Source: Hyphomicrobiales bacterium
Lineage (GTDB): Bacteria > Pseudomonadota > Alphaproteobacteria > Rhizobiales > Rhizobiaceae
Length of the DNA: 64,000 nt
Assembly: GCA_900472575.1 (NCBI GenBank)
Contig: UCIV01000017.1
Location: forward strand, 244,178 to 308,177
Direction of reading: 5' to 3'
In this document: piece by piece, positions 53,263-64,000 of the stretch
Numbering within the stretch: the stretch's first letter is position 1
Layout of the letters: each line of letters opens with the position of its first letter
Notes under the pieces: generated by a model
What the model was told of the DNA's origin: nothing
Database searches by the model: none
Seen by the model: only the letters and a program-made list of their open reading frames with translations
Translations under genes and position numbers: made by a program

Positions 53263-54731
53263 GTCCCACAGAAGGTTCGCGTCACCCTTTCTTCAGGTGT
53301 TGGCGGCGTCATGTAATCGGCAAATCCGGGACGCTCCTCATAGGGCTTTTCGAGTGCTGAAAGCAGCCGCTCGAAGAAGGAAAAATCGCCGTAATTGGCA
53401 GCCGAAATCGCCTCTTGAATGCGGTGGTTGCGCGGGATGATCGCCGGATTGACGGCACGCATCGCGTCGGCACGGCCAGCGTCACCTTGAGGCTCCTGCG
53501 CCAGCCGCTCGCGCCACAGTCCCAGCCATTCCGCAGCCTTGGAAGGATCGGCGAACTGGCTCAGGAACCGTTCGTCCAGCCCTTCCGCCGCATCCGCCAA
53601 ACCACGGAAAACAAGCGTGAAATCCGCCTCCTGATCCTGCATTGCCGAAAGCAGCTGCTGTACCAGTTCTCCATCATCATCGGCTTCACTCGAAAGCCCG
53701 ATCTTGGCCCTGAACACCTTGATCCATTCCGCCTGAAACCGCTCGCCGAACTCTCTCAGAACCTCGTTCGACGCGTCGACTGCCCTGTCCTGATCCGCGT
53801 CGATTACCGGCAGCAGGCATTCCGCCAGTCTGGCGATGTTCCACTGGCCGATGCCCGGCTGGTTGCGATAGGCGTAACGCCCGCCATGATCGATCGAGGA
53901 AAACACCTTCATCTGATGATATTCGTCGAGAAAGGCGCAAGGGCCGAAGTCGATCGTCTCCCCCGATATGGTCATGTTGTCGGTGTTCATCACACCATGG
54001 ACGAAACCGACGCCGAGCCAGCGCGCGATCAGCTCCGCCTGCCGGAATGCCACGGCCTGCAGCAGTGCCGCATAGGGGTTCTCGGCCGCCTTCAACTCGG
54101 GATAATGCCGGTCGATAACATAGTCGGCCAGTTCCCTTATGCCATCCGTATCGCCGCGCGCAGCAAAGAACTGGAAGGTGCCGACCCGCACATGGCTTGC
54201 CGCGACACGAACGAAGACCGCACCCTGCTCCACCGTCTCGCGATAGACCTGCTCGCCGGTCGTCACCGCCGCCAGCGCCCGTGTCGCAGGAATGCCGAGC
54301 GCAGCCATGGCCTCGGAGACGATATATTCCCGCAGCACAGGCCCCAAAGCCGCACGGCCGTCGCCACGGCGGGAAAATGGCGTCGGGCCTGCGCCTTTCA
54401 GCTGGATATCGCGACGAATACCGCCTCGATCCACCACTTCGCCCAGCAGGATCGCACGGCCGTCGCCGAGCTGCGGCACGAAACTGCCGAACTGGTGGCC
54501 GGCATAAGCCATCGCAAGCGGCATCGCCCCTTGTGGCACCACGTTGCCGGAAAATGTCGCCGCCAGCCGATCCGGATCGGAAAGATCGGCCTCGACGCCA
54601 AGCTCTTTCGCCAGAGCCTCGTTGAACATGATCAGCTTCGGCCCCTCGACCGGCTCGGGATAAACCGAAGCGTAGAACCTGTCGGGCAGACGGGCATAGG
54701 AGTTGTCGAAGTGGAACAAGCATGTCTCCAT
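53259..54731 (-). CDS. selO: Protein adenylyltransferase SelO (YdiU)
   Basis: 490 aa, full length. Pseudokinase that transfers AMP to protein Ser/Thr/Tyr and modulates redox enzymes under stress (known for SelO). Motifs are GHQFGSFVPQLGDGRA, the LKGAGPTPFSRRGDGRA loop and NTDNMTISGETIDFGPCAF, which supplies the metal-binding Asn and Asp. It ends FCGT without the selenocysteine extension seen in eukaryotes. ATG 54731 is chosen because the typical FDNSYARLPDRFYA start follows; the longer frame is not conserved in character. Its stop overlaps the convergent DapA-like gene by 4 nt. Confidence 0.93.
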   Translation of the reverse strand: METCLFHFDNSYARLPDRFYASVYPEPVEGPKLIMFNEALAKELGVEADLSDPDRLAATFSGNVVPQGAMPLAMAYAGHQFGSFVPQLGDGRAILLGEVVDRGGIRRDIQLKGAGPTPFSRRGDGRAALGPVLREYIVSEAMAALGIPATRALAAVTTGEQVYRETVEQGAVFVRVAASHVRVGTFQFFAARGDTDGIRELADYVIDRHYPELKAAENPYAALLQAVAFRQAELIARWLGVGFVHGVMNTDNMTISGETIDFGPCAFLDEYHQMKVFSSIDHGGRYAYRNQPGIGQWNIARLAECLLPVIDADQDRAVDASNEVLREFGERFQAEWIKVFRAKIGLSSEADDDGELVQQLLSAMQDQEADFTLVFRGLADAAEGLDERFLSQFADPSKAAEWLGLWRERLAQEPQGDAGRADAMRAVNPAIIPRNHRIQEAISAANYGDFSFFERLLSALEKPYEERPGFADYMTPPTPEERVTRTFCGT

Positions 54732-54924
54732 CGGGCATATGGGCCTTTTCGCCCAATATGGGAAATAGCAGGCGAGGAACAAGCCGAAACATCTGTGCCT
54801 GTCCGGACCGAATGATAAAGCGCCCACACTATCTTATTGAGCACCCTTTCCTTTTCCGCATCGTCTCATAATTACAGTTTCGTGATCGGCGCAGGACGCG
54901 CCGCAAATTATGGAGACTGGGGCT

Positions 54925-55092
54925 ATGGGTTTGTCGCTTCTGATCAGCATCCTGATCACTTTCCTCGTGATCGTGCTGGTACTTTATCTTGTCAACATGC
55001 TGCCGCTTGACGCAAAGGTCCGCCAGATCGTGCGGGTTGTCGTCATCATCATCGGCATCATTTCGCTTCTGAAATATCTGGCGGTGTTCTAG
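54925..55092 (+). CDS. Small Thivi_2564-type membrane protein
   Basis: 55 aa with two hydrophobic helices (about 2-24 and 34-51) separated by NMLPLDAKVRQI. It resembles the conserved small 'Thivi_2564' membrane protein family of unknown function. ATG 54925 follows GGAG by 9 nt; an earlier in-frame ATG at 54910 overlaps that Shine-Dalgarno. Confidence 0.7.
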   Translation: MGLSLLISILITFLVIVLVLYLVNMLPLDAKVRQIVRVVVIIIGIISLLKYLAVF

Positions 55093-55184
55093 CCCTTCCC
55101 GACCGAACCATTTGCCCGGACGGATCACTTGGGTCCGCCCGGGCAATGGCGGCTTTCGCCTTGGGAGCCTGCTATCTCGAAATG

Positions 55185-55415
55185 TCAGGAATTCATGGAT
55201 TTCAGATGGGTGACGACCTCCGCCTGACGCTTGTCATCGAGAATTTCCACCCGGTCGTGCCAGAAGCGTGATGCCTCCTCGGGTTCGTCTTCCCACTTTC
55301 GGGTGGTGACGAAATTATCGTCGAGCTTGGCAAGCCGCGTTCCGCCGAGCCTGCGATATTCCTCGGCCAGTTCCAGAGCCTGCGTCTTTTCTCCATGTGC
55401 CTCAACCATATGCAT
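55185..55415 (-). CDS. Small charged cytoplasmic protein of unknown function
   Basis: 76 aa, strongly charged and helical, with a central LDDNFVTTRKWEDEPEEASR followed by a Trp-His pair. ATG 55415 is preceded by AAGGAAAGGG. No recognised domain. It lies between the small membrane protein and the TadG-like gene, reading in the same direction as the latter. Confidence 0.65.
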   Translation of the reverse strand: MHMVEAHGEKTQALELAEEYRRLGGTRLAKLDDNFVTTRKWEDEPEEASRFWHDRVEILDDKRQAEVVTHLKSMNS

Positions 55416-55500
55416 CCCTTTCCTTTGTGCCTCCGAAGGTTAGAACAGGAAGGTCGCCGTCCGGTTCCCGCGTGACGCGGGAGGAAATGCTAAAGGCAGG

Positions 55501-56724
55501 CTAGTTGGTCAGTCGGTTCACCGGCTTGATCGCGTTGTCGGCAATCGACTTGAACGATGCAACCAGGGCTTCCATCGTGTTGGGTTCGTAATAGTTGCCA
55601 GCGGCAGAGGCGCAGTATTTCAACAGTTCCTGCCCTTTGGGCGGAGCCATGAAGGCGACGGTGTAGATCTTTATTCCGGCCGTCTTTGCGGCCGCGCATC
55701 CGTCACGTACGTTCTGGTCCAGCCTCTGGCTCCAGTCCACGCTATTGCCGGTCATATCACCATCGGTCATCAGGATCATGATGCGATCCGATGTCTTGTT
55801 GCCTTTCTTGGCCTGCTCGACGCTCTCGGTATCGGTGCCGTAGATGTTGCTCTTGATGTTGGAGGTCGCGGTGGTCACCGCCGCCGTCGCGTCCGTTCCA
55901 CCAACCGGGTTAAGCGTCATGGCATTGACGTAGTTCCTTGCAGCCGTCGTTCCCCAGGCGACCGCCGACTGGCCCTTGATGCCGTTGGTATAGGAGATCG
56001 TGCCGGTGCGGACAAAGCGGGTCTTGGGATCAGATTTGTCGAGGGCGTCAAACATCGTGGCTGCAGCCTGTTTCAGCGCTTCCACCTTGGTCACATAAAC
56101 AGTCTGCTGGCCGATACAGATGCCGAGCAGGTTGATGACGCATTTCGTGCCCTTCACCGTCGTCGTGTTCTCCGCCATCGAAGCAGATTCATCGAGCAGG
56201 ATTTCCATCGATATGCCATTGCTTGCCGCAGCCGCTCCGTCAGCACCAGTACCGCTTCCGGTGCCCGATATCGTGCTGCTAGAGGCATTTACGGGATAGG
56301 TTCGCCCGGCGAAAAAACTGGTAAGCGGCGTCAGCGGAATATCGGCAGAGGAGGTTACCGAGACCGTATAGCTCTTGGCCCCCGTCGATGCATCCGTGTT
56401 GGTGACGATTGCCACCGTCGTCGCGTTCTTGATCGTCGCGGTGTCGGTGGTGTTCATGTAATTGGCTAACTGGCCCGCCAGAAAATCCTTGCCGAGCTTC
56501 TGGCCGGCCGCGGTATCGGAACCGTTGGCCATAGCACCTGAAACGGCAAGGGCCGCGGCATCCGTCGCCTCCTGCAACTGGCGTTTCGAAACCATGAGAT
56601 TGGCGGTGTCGACCGCCAGCCCGGCGCCTCCCAGCAACATGGGCAGGATGAGCGCAGTCATCATCCCGAAGTTACCAGCCGGGTCGGAAACGATGCTGCG
56701 ATTGGCTCTATCGAATATTAGCAT
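55501..56724 (-). CDS. TadG-like protein with von Willebrand factor A domain
   Basis: 407 aa. An N-terminal TadE/TadG membrane helix region (GNFGMMTALILPMLLGGAG, about 17-40) is followed by a long pilus-associated region. A VWA domain begins at about residue 175, with the metal-binding DxSxS at LLDESASMAEN and ILMTDGDMTG. Such proteins are pseudopilin-like components of the Tad/Flp pilus or envelope matrix. No other tad gene is in the window, so it is an orphan. Confidence 0.85.
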   Translation of the reverse strand: MLIFDRANRSIVSDPAGNFGMMTALILPMLLGGAGLAVDTANLMVSKRQLQEATDAAALAVSGAMANGSDTAAGQKLGKDFLAGQLANYMNTTDTATIKNATTVAIVTNTDASTGAKSYTVSVTSSADIPLTPLTSFFAGRTYPVNASSSTISGTGSGTGADGAAAASNGISMEILLDESASMAENTTTVKGTKCVINLLGICIGQQTVYVTKVEALKQAAATMFDALDKSDPKTRFVRTGTISYTNGIKGQSAVAWGTTAARNYVNAMTLNPVGGTDATAAVTTATSNIKSNIYGTDTESVEQAKKGNKTSDRIMILMTDGDMTGNSVDWSQRLDQNVRDGCAAAKTAGIKIYTVAFMAPPKGQELLKYCASAAGNYYEPNTMEALVASFKSIADNAIKPVNRLTN

Positions 56725-56843
56725 GGCGGCATTTAACGCAAAGAAGCGCTATTCGTGTCGCCATACATTCAAACTTGCTTAATTAACGATAATCAGGACT
56801 CAAGACGTTGTTCTGCAATGGGAATACCAGGCTCCGGGCCGCC

Positions 56844-57032
56844 TCAGGTGAGATAGGGCGCAAGCTCAAGCAGTTGATTTTCCTGTCTCACGCCGATCTT
56901 GTAAAGATAGATGAGATTGGCTGCCAGACGCCGGGGCTCTCCGCCGTCCTCCCAGCCCTCCGCCCGCAGTTGGCAATAGACACGCCGGATCATCAGGATA
57001 TCTCCCGCAGCAATGATGCTTTCGGCCATCAT
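56844..57032 (-). CDS. Small helical protein of unknown function
   Basis: 62 aa: MMAESIIAAGDILMIRRVYC, then a helical tail ending LLELAPYLT. The start at 57032 is supported by a perfect AGGAGG with 6-nt spacing to ATG; the longer frame begins with GTG at 57074 without one. No domain recognised. Located between the TadG-like and acyltransferase genes. Confidence 0.55.
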   Translation of the reverse strand: MMAESIIAAGDILMIRRVYCQLRAEGWEDGGEPRRLAANLIYLYKIGVRQENQLLELAPYLT

Positions 57033-57193
57033 GGCCGCCCTCCTCGAAAGCATGCTGAAACCGGCCCGGCTCACAAGCTGACGCAGCTCAGGGCACCGGC
57101 ATTAATGCTATAAAAAGGATTTTGTATACTGAACTTGACACTTTCAGCCCGCAAAACAATAAGAATTTATATTATTAATGAAGCGGGTATATT

Positions 57194-58225
57194 ATGCAAC
57201 AGACACTGCATGCCAACAACATTGGTTTTCTTCGACTGCTGTTTGCTTCTCTCGTAATAGTCTCTCACGCGTCAGAGATCATCGACGGTAATAGATCCCG
57301 AGAAATATTGTCTGGCGCGCTTGGAGCGCGGACATTCGCGGAGCTTGCCGTGGACGGGTTCTTTCTTCTTAGCGGTTATCTGATCACTCAGAGTTACGAC
57401 CGCTCCAGCAACCCAATTTCATTTCTGAAAAAACGCGCTTTCCGTATCTATCCGGGTTATCTGGTCGCGGTCTTTATTTGCCTGGCGCTTGCACCCTTGA
57501 CAGGCGCTGCAATCGGTTATTACGGGATGGGTGACCTGCTTCGTCTCACCCTGGAAATCGTAACGCTTCACGGCCCCTCGCAACCCGGTTTCATAGGATT
57601 ACCCTATGAAATCCTGAACGGTTCGCTTTGGACGATCTCTTACGAATTCCGTTGCTACATATTCGCCTTGCTCGTCGGCCTCGTCGGTCTGAGCCGAAAA
57701 CGCTTTGCCTTTGCTGCGATATCGGCGGCACTGCTCCTCATGACGATGATGCCTTTGGATATCCAGATCCCGAACAGGATCGCATTTTTCACCGGTTATT
57801 ATTCCGAAAGCGTTCGTCTGTTTGCAAACTTCTCTGTCGGCGCGTGCTTCTATCTGTTCCGCCGGGAAATTCCGTTCACCAATACCCTTGCCATTGCCAG
57901 CACCACCGCTCTGGTCGTGATGATGTTCCTTGAGTACTTCGAAATCGCAGCCTTCGCCGTCTTTGGCGGCTATCTGATCTTCTGGTTCTCCTTTGCAGTA
58001 AAATCAGAAGCGATATCGCGGATAAACGCTGACGACGACGTTTCCTACGGAGTGTATCTATATGGCTGGCCGATTTCAGGCACCCTTCTCTATTTCGTTG
58101 GTGTCCAATCGCCAGCGATGATGATCGCGCTGAGCCTGCCCTTGGCCTATATGGCTGGTTATCTCAGCTGGATCCTCGTGGAACGGCCATTCCTCCGCAG
58201 GTCACCGAAAACGATAAAGACGTGA
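57194..58225 (+). CDS. Acyltransferase 3 (OafA/YrhL-type) membrane enzyme
   Basis: 343 aa with about ten transmembrane helices. The family-typical N-terminus NNIGFLRLLFASLVIVSHAS holds the catalytic-type His, and FFLLSGYLI and KKRAFRIYPGY follow. It O-acylates (typically acetylates) exopolysaccharide, lipopolysaccharide or another envelope glycan. Codons and leader are A+T-richer than the neighbours (ATATTATTAATGAAGCGG upstream), suggesting transfer. No glycan cluster is adjacent, so the acceptor is unknown. Confidence 0.88.
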   Translation: MQQTLHANNIGFLRLLFASLVIVSHASEIIDGNRSREILSGALGARTFAELAVDGFFLLSGYLITQSYDRSSNPISFLKKRAFRIYPGYLVAVFICLALAPLTGAAIGYYGMGDLLRLTLEIVTLHGPSQPGFIGLPYEILNGSLWTISYEFRCYIFALLVGLVGLSRKRFAFAAISAALLLMTMMPLDIQIPNRIAFFTGYYSESVRLFANFSVGACFYLFRREIPFTNTLAIASTTALVVMMFLEYFEIAAFAVFGGYLIFWFSFAVKSEAISRINADDDVSYGVYLYGWPISGTLLYFVGVQSPAMMIALSLPLAYMAGYLSWILVERPFLRRSPKTIKT

Positions 58226-58455
58226 TCGCCTCATCCATCCAGAAGCACGATGGTTGCACTGGGAGGATACTCAGAACCAAGTAATGGCGAGGGTGGCACT
58301 TTGTGTGAAACGCCCCCTTGAGGATGCCGAATAGATTGGGCCCGCGGCTCATCAGCCCTCATGCCGTATCCTGCCGCATGGGCAGGATACGGTCGATATT
58401 CGTCATTTGGAGGTTTGCGCCCGGCCGTGTCTCCGAGCGGTCTTCCGTCTATCGG

Positions 58456-60761
<2,306 letters not shown>

Positions 60762-60765
60762 TCTT

Positions 60766-61749
60766 TCACCCCACTCGCGCCGCCGTATCGAGGCTGATCT
60801 GGTTGCGACCGCGCATCTTGGCGGCGTAGAGCGCGAGGTCGGCACGGCGATAGAGGTCGTCAGCCTTCTCGTTTCTTTCGGCGCAGGCGATGCCGGCGGA
60901 GAACGTGTAGCGAAAACTGACCTGATCCGGCAGAGGCCGAGACAGCCTGACTGCCTCAAGCATGCGCCCGACGATCACCTCGGCATTTTCCGCGGTGGTA
61001 TTGGGAAGGATGAGAACGAACTCCTCTCCGCCGACACGGCCGAGGACATCCGTCTTGCGGACGTAGCTCTGCAAGGTGGCGGCGAAATCCTTCAGCACCG
61101 CATCCCCGACCGAATGGCCGAAACGGTCGTTGATATATTTGAAATTGTCGATGTCGAGCACGGCGATACAGCCTACGGGCCCCCAATGCAGCCCGTTGAC
61201 GTTACCCTCGTCACGCATAGCGAGAAGATCGTTGAGCTTTGCCATGACGAAACGGCGGCTCGGAATACCGGTCAGTTCGTCGGTATGGGAAGCCTTGATC
61301 GCGTCGTCGCGGTCCTGCCGCAAGGCACGCTCGTCGGGGCGGATTGAGGTGATGTCGCTCGCCACGCAGAGCATCCAGCCATCATCCTGCGTCGTCTCCG
61401 TCATCCACAACCAGCGGCCATCGTGGAGGTCCGTTTCGAAGGCGCGAAAACCTGCCTTGCCGCGCCGGGAGATGGTGGACGCCAGCCATGCCTCGAAATT
61501 TTCGACCTTGATGACGGTGCCGCGCCTTGCGTGGAAATTTCGACGCATCAACTCCGACCAGAGCGGATGTTCACCTTCTTCGATGAACCATGCCGCACGA
61601 AACGCACGGTTGGCATAACGCAGCCGATCCTGGTCGTCATAGAGCGCCACGCAGACGTCAGCGGCTTCCATCAGCCGGACGGCCTGCAACATCGTTTTGT
61701 CGTCGTCCAAGGCCTTCATGCCCTCAGGAATAGTGTAACTGGTCGGCAT
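60766..61749 (-). CDS. PAS-GGDEF diguanylate cyclase
   Basis: 327 aa. PAS sensor domain (about 25-135), then GGDEF domain with LDIDNFKYINDRFGH, RxxD inhibitory site RKTD (231-234) and the active-site GGEEF (240-244). It makes cyclic di-GMP from two GTP; the intact I-site implies product inhibition. No membrane segment, so it is cytoplasmic. The ligand sensed by the PAS domain is unknown. Its 3' end lies 4 nt from dgdR, converging. Confidence 0.93.
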   Translation of the reverse strand: MPTSYTIPEGMKALDDDKTMLQAVRLMEAADVCVALYDDQDRLRYANRAFRAAWFIEEGEHPLWSELMRRNFHARRGTVIKVENFEAWLASTISRRGKAGFRAFETDLHDGRWLWMTETTQDDGWMLCVASDITSIRPDERALRQDRDDAIKASHTDELTGIPSRRFVMAKLNDLLAMRDEGNVNGLHWGPVGCIAVLDIDNFKYINDRFGHSVGDAVLKDFAATLQSYVRKTDVLGRVGGEEFVLILPNTTAENAEVIVGRMLEAVRLSRPLPDQVSFRYTFSAGIACAERNEKADDLYRRADLALYAAKMRGRNQISLDTAARVG

Positions 61750-61995
61750 CGGTATATCCGATACCTATGAAAGATCGGTTATGGCGGGTTCAGCCCCTCA
61801 TCTCTGCAATCTTTTGGATTATCGTCAGTTTCTGCGGGTCTGCCTAGGGCAGGATATGGCCATATTGCTTTCGCCAAATAACCATTCCGATAGGCAGCCC
61901 GGACAGTCACACAGCGACCCTTTCGGACATATGTCGCTTCTCGTTGATATAGATATCCGCAGTGTTCAGAATTCGAATGAAGGCATAGCTGATAT

Positions 61996-62898
61996 TCAGC
62001 GCGCCAACTCCCTGGCAACGTCACCGATCAACCCACGCAGCCAGCGATGCGCCGGGTCGTTGCGGTGGCGGACATGCCAGGCCATCTGGACGGGAAAGGT
62101 GCCGAGATCGACTGGCGAGGGAAGCACCTTCAGCCGTGGATCGAGCGCAATACGCCGGCAGATCAATGCCGGAAGCGTGGTGCAGTAGTCAGTGACGGCT
62201 ACAAGTTCCGGAATGGAGAGGAAATGCGTGACGGACACCGCCACCTCACGCTTCAGCCCCTGCCGCTCCAGAGACTGGAACAGGCCGGCGCGTAACCGGC
62301 CGGGCGGCAGCATGTTGACATGCTTCAGCCGCTCATATTGCTCCTTGGAGATGCTGTCGCCGATATCGGGATGATCGGCACGGACAACGCAGGCAAGTCC
62401 ATCCTCCATAAGATGCTGGACGACGAGATTATCCGGAGGATCGGTGAGCCTCCCCAGCACCATAGCCGTGGTGCCGGACATCACGCCCGTCTCGGCGATA
62501 TCGCTGCCGAAGGGAGTGAGCCGCAGCCGGATGCCAGGCGCCGCCTGGCGCAGCCGCTCAACGATGGCCGGCACCAACACGAATTCCACATAATCGTTGG
62601 GTGCGATGGTGAACAGCCGCTCGGCAGTCAGCGGGTCAAAGTCCTGCTGGCCGAGTATGACATCATCCAGCTTCGCCAGCGCTTCCACAATCGCAGGGGC
62701 GATCTCTTCTGCGAGTTCGGTCGGCCGGATGCCATATCGCTCGCGTACGAAAAGCGGATCGCGAAAGGTCTCGCGCAACCGGTTGAGCGTGTTGGACAGC
62801 GCCGGCTGGGTGATGCCGAGGCGTTCAGCGGCGCGGGTTACATTGCGCTCCTCCATCAGGACAACGAAGACCGGCAGTAGGTTGAGGTCGTATCTCAT
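61996..62898 (-). CDS. LysR-family transcriptional regulator
   Basis: 300 aa. N-terminal HTH with EERNVTRAAERLGITQPALS and NTLNRLRETFRDPLFVRERYG, the NodD/DgdR-class pattern, then a co-inducer domain of about 210 aa. Divergent from the DJ-1/PfpI gene at 63032, so it may control that gene (inference). Not the dgdR partner. The inducer is unknown. Confidence 0.92.
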   Translation of the reverse strand: MRYDLNLLPVFVVLMEERNVTRAAERLGITQPALSNTLNRLRETFRDPLFVRERYGIRPTELAEEIAPAIVEALAKLDDVILGQQDFDPLTAERLFTIAPNDYVEFVLVPAIVERLRQAAPGIRLRLTPFGSDIAETGVMSGTTAMVLGRLTDPPDNLVVQHLMEDGLACVVRADHPDIGDSISKEQYERLKHVNMLPPGRLRAGLFQSLERQGLKREVAVSVTHFLSIPELVAVTDYCTTLPALICRRIALDPRLKVLPSPVDLGTFPVQMAWHVRHRNDPAHRWLRGLIGDVARELAR

Positions 62899-63031
62899 TC
62901 AAACACAACGCCTATTCAGTTATAACGCCTTGATTATGTCTGGAATAGATTAAATAAATTTCCGAAATGTGTCGAGATGGCGCATCGTCAGGCTGTCCAA
63001 AACGGACAACACAACTCTAAGGAGAAAGACG

Positions 63032-63829
63032 ATGAGCAAGGGCAAGGTACTGGTCATCGGGTCCAATGCGACCCGGATCGAAACCAAAGACGGCCGCACG
63101 GGTGCGACCGGTCAATATCTCAACGAAACCGTGGTGCCGATGCTGGCATTGATCGATGCCGGTTACGAGGTTGTGCTGGCGACGCCGAACGGAGCGAAGC
63201 CGCATATGGACGAGGCATCCGACAGTGCAGAGCATTTCGGTGGCGATGTCGCGGCTTACGAAAAGGCCAAGGCCTTCTGGGCAAACGACACGTCGATGAA
63301 CAGCGGCCTGACGCTGCGCGGCGCAATAGAACAGGGGCTCGACAATTTTGCGGCTATCTTCGTTCCCGGCGGCCAGGGCCCGGTCGTCGACCTGATGATC
63401 GACCCCGACATGGGCGAAATCGCAAGGCATTTCCACGAAAAGGGCAAGCCTTCCGCCTATCTGTGCCACGGCCCGATAGCGACTGTCGCCGCCATGCCGC
63501 ATGCCCGCGAATTTCGCTCGGCACTGGTGGCCGGCGATGAGGCCAAGGCGCGCGAATGGGCCAAGGGCTGGCAATATGCGGGCTACAAGATGACAGTCTT
63601 TTCCGACACGGAAGAAAAGGTCGTCGAGGATTATGTTCTGCACGCCAAACTCTATTTCAACATGATCGAGGCGCTGACGGCGGCAGGTGGTGATGTAAGC
63701 AAGACCAAGATCGATTTCGAACCGAATGTCGTCATCGACCGTGAACTGATCACCGGCCAGAACCCACGTTCGGATCACCCGATCGCCGCAGCACTGATCG
63801 AGGCACTGGATCGCAGGCTGGCTGCGTGA
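63032..63829 (+). CDS. DJ-1/PfpI-family (class I amidotransferase-fold) protein
   Basis: 265 aa. Large Hsp31-like DJ-1 family member: ALIDAGYEVVLATPNG, FVPGGQGPVVDL, nucleophile elbow AYLCHGP with Cys145-His146, then KVVEDYVLHAKLYFN. Members are chaperones, glyoxalases or deglycases acting against methylglyoxal-type stress; which one cannot be told here. ATG 63032 follows AAGGAG (63019-63024). Divergent from the LysR gene and ends just before a RIME-like repeat. Confidence 0.9.
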   Translation: MSKGKVLVIGSNATRIETKDGRTGATGQYLNETVVPMLALIDAGYEVVLATPNGAKPHMDEASDSAEHFGGDVAAYEKAKAFWANDTSMNSGLTLRGAIEQGLDNFAAIFVPGGQGPVVDLMIDPDMGEIARHFHEKGKPSAYLCHGPIATVAAMPHAREFRSALVAGDEAKAREWAKGWQYAGYKMTVFSDTEEKVVEDYVLHAKLYFNMIEALTAAGGDVSKTKIDFEPNVVIDRELITGQNPRSDHPIAAALIEALDRRLAA

Positions 63830-63850
63830 CAGTAAACATACTTGGCAGAA

Positions 63851-64000
63851 ATACCCCTCTGGCCTGCCGGCTTTCCTGGGGCGAGCCGCCTGTCTCGCCC
63901 CGCTCTTCGAGCCCCCACAAGGGGGGAGAAGACCTAAGGCGACCGCCTGTCCCAATTAAGCCACGGCAGGTCGACCGGGCTAAGCCCTCCCCCTTGTGGG
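63851..64000. repeat. RIME-like repeat, copy 3, with nested hairpin, cut by window end
   Basis: Begins with CCCCTCTGGCCTGCCGGC and ends with CCCTCCCCCTTGTGGG at the window edge, matching copies 1 and 2. In place of the short CATCTC linker it carries about 38 extra nt containing a perfect hairpin GGGGCGAG/CTCGCCCC (63878-63885, 63894-63901). The middle also differs, which fits a mosaic element. Confidence 0.75.

Noticed and set aside
54640..54700. PEPVEG codons in selO as a possible inserted repeat
   Set aside because: Aligns with the normal SelO N-terminus (VxPxPV) and no second copy was seen in the window.
61748..61765. ATCGG/CCGAT and GGTAT/ATACC palindromes at the start of the diguanylate cyclase gene
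   Set aside because: Five-base arms overlapping a start codon are too short to call an operator.

Overview
The window is a gene-dense, GC-rich alphaproteobacterial chromosome segment, almost certainly Rhizobiaceae (Rhizobium/Agrobacterium group). The basis is gene order: feuN-feuP-feuQ next to the cytochrome c maturation operon ccmIEFH (rhizobial cycHJKL), followed by a degP-type protease with a two-component pair, then glnE, a PleC-type kinase and pepN. A rhizobial-type mosaic palindromic repeat (RIME-like) also occurs three times. No tRNA, rRNA, CRISPR array or transposase was seen.

Layout. 0-9.6 kb: a divergent SDR, a stand-alone DnaB-like ATPase, a class D beta-lactamase, an acidic low-complexity protein, a lower-GC patch of three unidentified small genes, a YegD-type Hsp70, a family-4-like uracil-DNA glycosylase lacking two iron-sulfur cysteines, two tiny genes and an EamA transporter. 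10-31.7 kb: core genes (pepN, pleC-like kinase, glnE, GntP-type permease, two-component pair, degP, ccmHFEI, a 17 kDa-antigen-like lipoprotein, feuQ, feuP, feuN). 31.8-52 kb: a gene transfer agent (GTA) structural cluster on the minus strand. Read right to left it follows RcGTA g1-g15: small and large terminase, portal, a g3.5-position protein, prohead protease, capsid, connectors, tail proteins, a short tape measure, baseplate/hub proteins, NlpC/P60 hydrolase and the large TIM-barrel tail protein. It has no integrase, repressor or replication gene. Non-structural genes are interleaved: a GH19-type endolysin, a Dabb protein, an unidentified two-gene HEPN-like cassette, a ParE/RHH toxin-antitoxin pair with a clear operator, an inverted MFS transporter and several small plus-strand ORFs. 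A holin-like protein closes the left end. 52-64 kb: a DapA-like aldolase, the SelO AMPylase, small membrane and unknown proteins, a TadG-like pilus protein, an acyltransferase, dgdA with divergent dgdR, a diguanylate cyclase, a LysR regulator and a DJ-1/PfpI protein.

How they work together. FeuN/FeuQ/FeuP form a periplasm-to-DNA signalling module beside the heme-lyase operon that matures c-type cytochromes. DegP and its neighbouring kinase/regulator pair suit envelope quality control. The GTA cluster encodes a small DNA-packaging tailed particle, with an endolysin and a candidate holin for release. DgdA and DgdR form a self-contained catabolic unit.

The most unusual observation is ccmH. Its ancestral ATG still overlaps the ccmF stop, but a palindromic repeat of about 130 bp sits between that ATG and the signal peptide. 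The reading frame stays open through it, so the predicted protein gains about 49 repeat-derived N-terminal residues.
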